This document shows positions 62,413 to 64,000 of a stretch of 64,000 bases of DNA, one piece after another. The DNA comes from Polyangia bacterium (GTDB lineage: Bacteria; Myxococcota_A; Polyangia; Fen-1088). Location of the stretch: positions 1 to 64,000 of the forward strand of contig DATATI010000039.1 of NCBI GenBank assembly GCA_036268875.1, given 5' to 3'. Numbering within the stretch: position 1 is the first letter of the stretch; the number at the start of each line of letters is the position of its first letter. A program made the position numbers and the translations under genes. A model generated the notes under the pieces. It did no database searches. It was given only the letters and a program-made list of their open reading frames with translations, and had not been told where the DNA came from.

Positions 62413-62870
62413 GCTGCTACCCTCCCCAGTTGATGACTCTCCCGACGTCCGATCGTACAAGAAAATTGATCGTGCGGGGAGTGCCGAAAACCGTTTTCGC
62501 CCCGCACGACCGTCGCCTCGCTCCCATCCCCTCTTCACCCTCCCTGCTTCGTCGATCCAGGCCTTCAAGCTCTCGCGTCCTCGTTCGTTCTGCCCCCTCG
62601 CTGGTCGCCCTCTATCACTGTCGTTCGCGTTCGCGCTGTGCCCAACTCCCACCTGCCTGCCGCAAATCCCACTTGCTCCCACCCTTGCCCAGCTCACTGT
62701 CCTCCGGCATCTCCTTGAAGGCTCACTGTGAATAACCGAACTGATGACCAAGTAATTCCCCAGAAATCATCTCGCCACCTGTACTAATTATTATTAGCGA
62801 CCCAATGTTTCGGCCGTCTTTCGGAGTGACACTTTGTTTGTTAATTGCGTACAGGCCGACCAGCAAGAGC
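62413..62870. other. Gene-poor stretch with AT-rich island
   Basis: No gene is supported here. Bases 62520-62720 are strikingly pyrimidine-rich on the plus strand (CTC/CCC runs). Bases 62740-62850 are markedly AT-rich compared with the rest of the window (AATTATTATTAGC, TTTGTTTGTTAATTG). Open frames crossing it have no recognisable content. It adjoins the methyltransferase relic. Confidence 0.5.
62470..62509. repeat. Strong two-part inverted repeat (hairpin)
   Basis: TCGTGCGGGG (62470-62479) pairs perfectly with CCCCGCACGA (62500-62509). Inside, CGAAAA (62485-62490) pairs with TTTTCG (62494-62499) around a 3-base CCG loop, leaving AGTGC as a one-sided bulge. It lies upstream of the 71-residue gene on the minus strand. 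It may be a structured leader, an ncRNA end or the remnant of a small repeat element. Confidence 0.6.
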
Positions 62871-63277
62871 TTACGGCCGCTTCCAGCACGATGTTGAACG
62901 CATCTCAGCGGCCCGTCGAAAGCGCGTGAAGCCGCCTTCTGCAAGGACAACGTGGCGCAACCGCGACTCTCCGGCCTGCGCGCCCAAGGCCGGCTCATTC
63001 GCCCCTAACGAACACGGCACACAGAACATCGTGGAGGCAGGGTAATGGAGCCGACCCACCGGGTTCAGGTTGTCTTCCACTTTGCCGTGCGCGAATGGGT
63101 CCACCAACAACCAAGTTCCCTCACTGGCCAGTGACTGGCGGATGTGTTTGGGGCGCCCCCCGGATCGGCCATGTCGTGCAAACAATCAAAGCAGGCCACC
63201 AGATCGCAATTTTTCCCTGGGAAATCCTGGGCCCGCGCCACTTCAAAGCGCACCCGATCGCCGACGCCCGCTTCCAT
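62871..63277 (-). pseudogene. Decayed class I SAM-dependent methyltransferase
   Basis: Two frames carry consecutive parts of one protein: VRFEVARAQDFPGKNCDLVA, CFDCLHDMADPGGA (63277 down to about 63160), then HIRQSLASEGTWLLVDPF, EDNLNPVGRLHYPASTMFC, LGAQAGESRLRHVV and GGFTRFRRAAEM to about 62900. This is the C-terminal half of a methyltransferase of the kind with a helix-turn-helix N-domain (from memory). The first shift is repaired by one extra C in a CCCC run; another near 62895 disrupts the end (expected FNIVLEAR). The N-terminal half, including SAM motif I, is missing behind an in-frame TAA. A genuine relic. Confidence 0.7.
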
Positions 63278-63551
63278 GCTGGCTTACACGCTGAGCGCAG
63301 CCGCCGAGATGGACCTGCGCGACGGCCGGCGCGAAGACGCCCGCACCAAAGCCACTGAGCCCTGACCGCTGCCAGCGCCGTGCGCCGTCCCAGCCAGGTA
63401 ATTCGAAGCCCCCGACGCCGAGAGCGTGCCCAAGGCGTTTCGCTGCGCCCCGATCAAATTCAAGCGGGTCTGGATCGCCGACCTGTACGGCCCGACGTGA
63501 CGCAACCGCCACCTTGAATTCGGGGGACGTTTCTCGCAGGATGTCGGCGCG
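63278..63551. other. Relic-like spacer before gcvT
   Basis: I find no intact gene. Two short plus-strand frames end in protein-like sequence: one about 63276-63365 (MLAYTLSAAAEMDLRDGRRE then a short tail and TGA), the other about 63439-63500 (VPKAFRCAPIKFKRVWIADL and TGA). Both may be C-terminal scraps of lost genes; I cannot name either. Confidence 0.3.
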
Positions 63552-64000
63552 ATGACGACCGAGACCGGAGAGCCAAAGTCCGCCACGGGCAAAGGTTCTC
63601 TTCCCCCGCCGAAGAAAACCCCGCTGGGCGAGGCGCATCGCCGCCTTGGCGCGAAGATGATCGACTTCGGCGGCTGGTGGATGCCGGTCAGTTACCCGTC
63701 GGGGATCATCGAGGAACACCGCACCACCCGCAGCGCGGTGGGCGTGTTCGACGTCTGCCACATGGGCGAGGTGCACTTCAAGGGCCCGCGCGCCGCCGAG
63801 GCGGTGCAGCGCCTGGTGACCAATGACGTGGGCAAGCTCGGCGACGGGCGGGCGCTGTACGCCATGTCCTGCTGGCCGGCGGGCGGCATCGTCGACGATC
63901 TGATCGTCTATCGCTTTGGCGCCCAGCATTTTCTGATCGTGGTCAACGCCGCCAACGTCAGCAAAGACGTGCGCTGGTTCCGCGAGAATGTGGGCAACTG
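63552..64000 (+). CDS. gcvT: Glycine cleavage system T protein (aminomethyltransferase), 3' truncated by window edge
   Basis: The ATG at 63552 opens a frame of 149 codons that runs off the window. After an 18-residue leader the sequence reads [76 protein letters not shown] and [12 protein letters not shown]. This is the folate-binding N-terminal domain of GcvT, which transfers the aminomethyl-derived one-carbon unit to tetrahydrofolate. I see no glycine riboswitch in the short upstream region. Downstream genes (gcvH, gcvP) would be expected beyond the edge. Confidence 0.95.
   Translation, partial: MTTETGEPKSATGKGSLPPPKKTPLGEAHRRLGAKMIDFGGWWMPVSYPSGIIEEHRTTRSAVGVFDVCHMGEVHFKGPRAAEAVQRLVTNDVGKLGDGRALYAMSCWPAGGIVDDLIVYRFGAQHFLIVVNAANVSKDVRWFRENVGN

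Noticed and set aside
62723-62998. 91-codon minus-strand frame across the AT-rich island
   Set aside because: Its first half is the methyltransferase relic in the wrong frame and the rest matches nothing I know; no ribosome binding site.

Overview
The window is high-GC, gene-dense chromosomal DNA. It most resembles Myxococcota (Polyangia/myxobacteria-like Deltaproteobacteria). This rests on the gene set rather than a marker-gene tree: two adjacent eukaryotic-like Ser/Thr kinases with two kinase domains each, a response regulator fused to DUF4388, FHA-GGDEF and GAF-GGDEF signalling proteins, a mevalonate operon, a TIGR04552-type protein, Lhr helicase, and many long secreted proteins and lipoproteins. 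I see no rRNA, tRNA, CRISPR array, insertion sequence or prophage.

Layout. 1-7.5 kb: envelope proteins (a CsgG/TolB-like plus barrel protein, an outer-membrane barrel protein and a large lipoprotein metalloprotease). 7.6-10.9 kb: SppA protease with an unusual N-terminal region, and an SCP2-like protein. 10.9-18.8 kb: the twin dual-kinase genes and a divergent response regulator. 18.9-23.2 kb: radical SAM protein, a frameshifted old-yellow-enzyme gene, an aminotransferase, and ribosomal proteins L13-S9. 23.3-28.5 kb: a tightly coupled run of histidine kinase, HDAC-like deacetylase, lipase-maturation-factor-like membrane protein and MFS transporter. 28.5-34.2 kb: a VWA remnant, FHA-GGDEF, SixA, a winged-helix-like protein, Lgt and DnaK. 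34.7-40 kb: Lhr helicase translationally coupled to a PAS-GGDEF protein with a degenerate active site. 40-44.6 kb: the RelA/SpoT-like TIGR04552 protein, a TPR protein, a UbiB-type kinase and a small conserved-looking protein. 44.7-51 kb, minus strand: RmuC, a PLD-type protein, five small envelope/stress membrane proteins, FtsB and a GAF-GGDEF cyclase. 51.2-57.5 kb: an operon running from HMG-CoA reductase to IPP/DMAPP plus an HpnC-type squalene synthase. 57.5-62.4 kb: RarA, a peptide-binding lipoprotein, PBP4-type DacB and a small ORF. 62.4-63.5 kb: a relic region with a strong hairpin and a decayed methyltransferase. The right edge cuts gcvT.

Most genes abut or overlap (ATGA/GTGA junctions), so operons are long. 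Four gene remnants (an OYE-family reductase, a VWA protein, a beta-sandwich C-terminus and a methyltransferase) interrupt this. The frameshifts I could resolve in two of them are each explained by a single missing base, and three of those fall in short homopolymers, so base-calling error must be excluded before calling decay. The observations I rate highest are the RelA/SpoT-like TIGR04552 protein with a promoter carrying an inverted repeat in its spacer, the Lhr-coupled GGDEF protein that keeps an inhibitory-site motif but lost its catalytic motif, and the pair of double-headed kinases.
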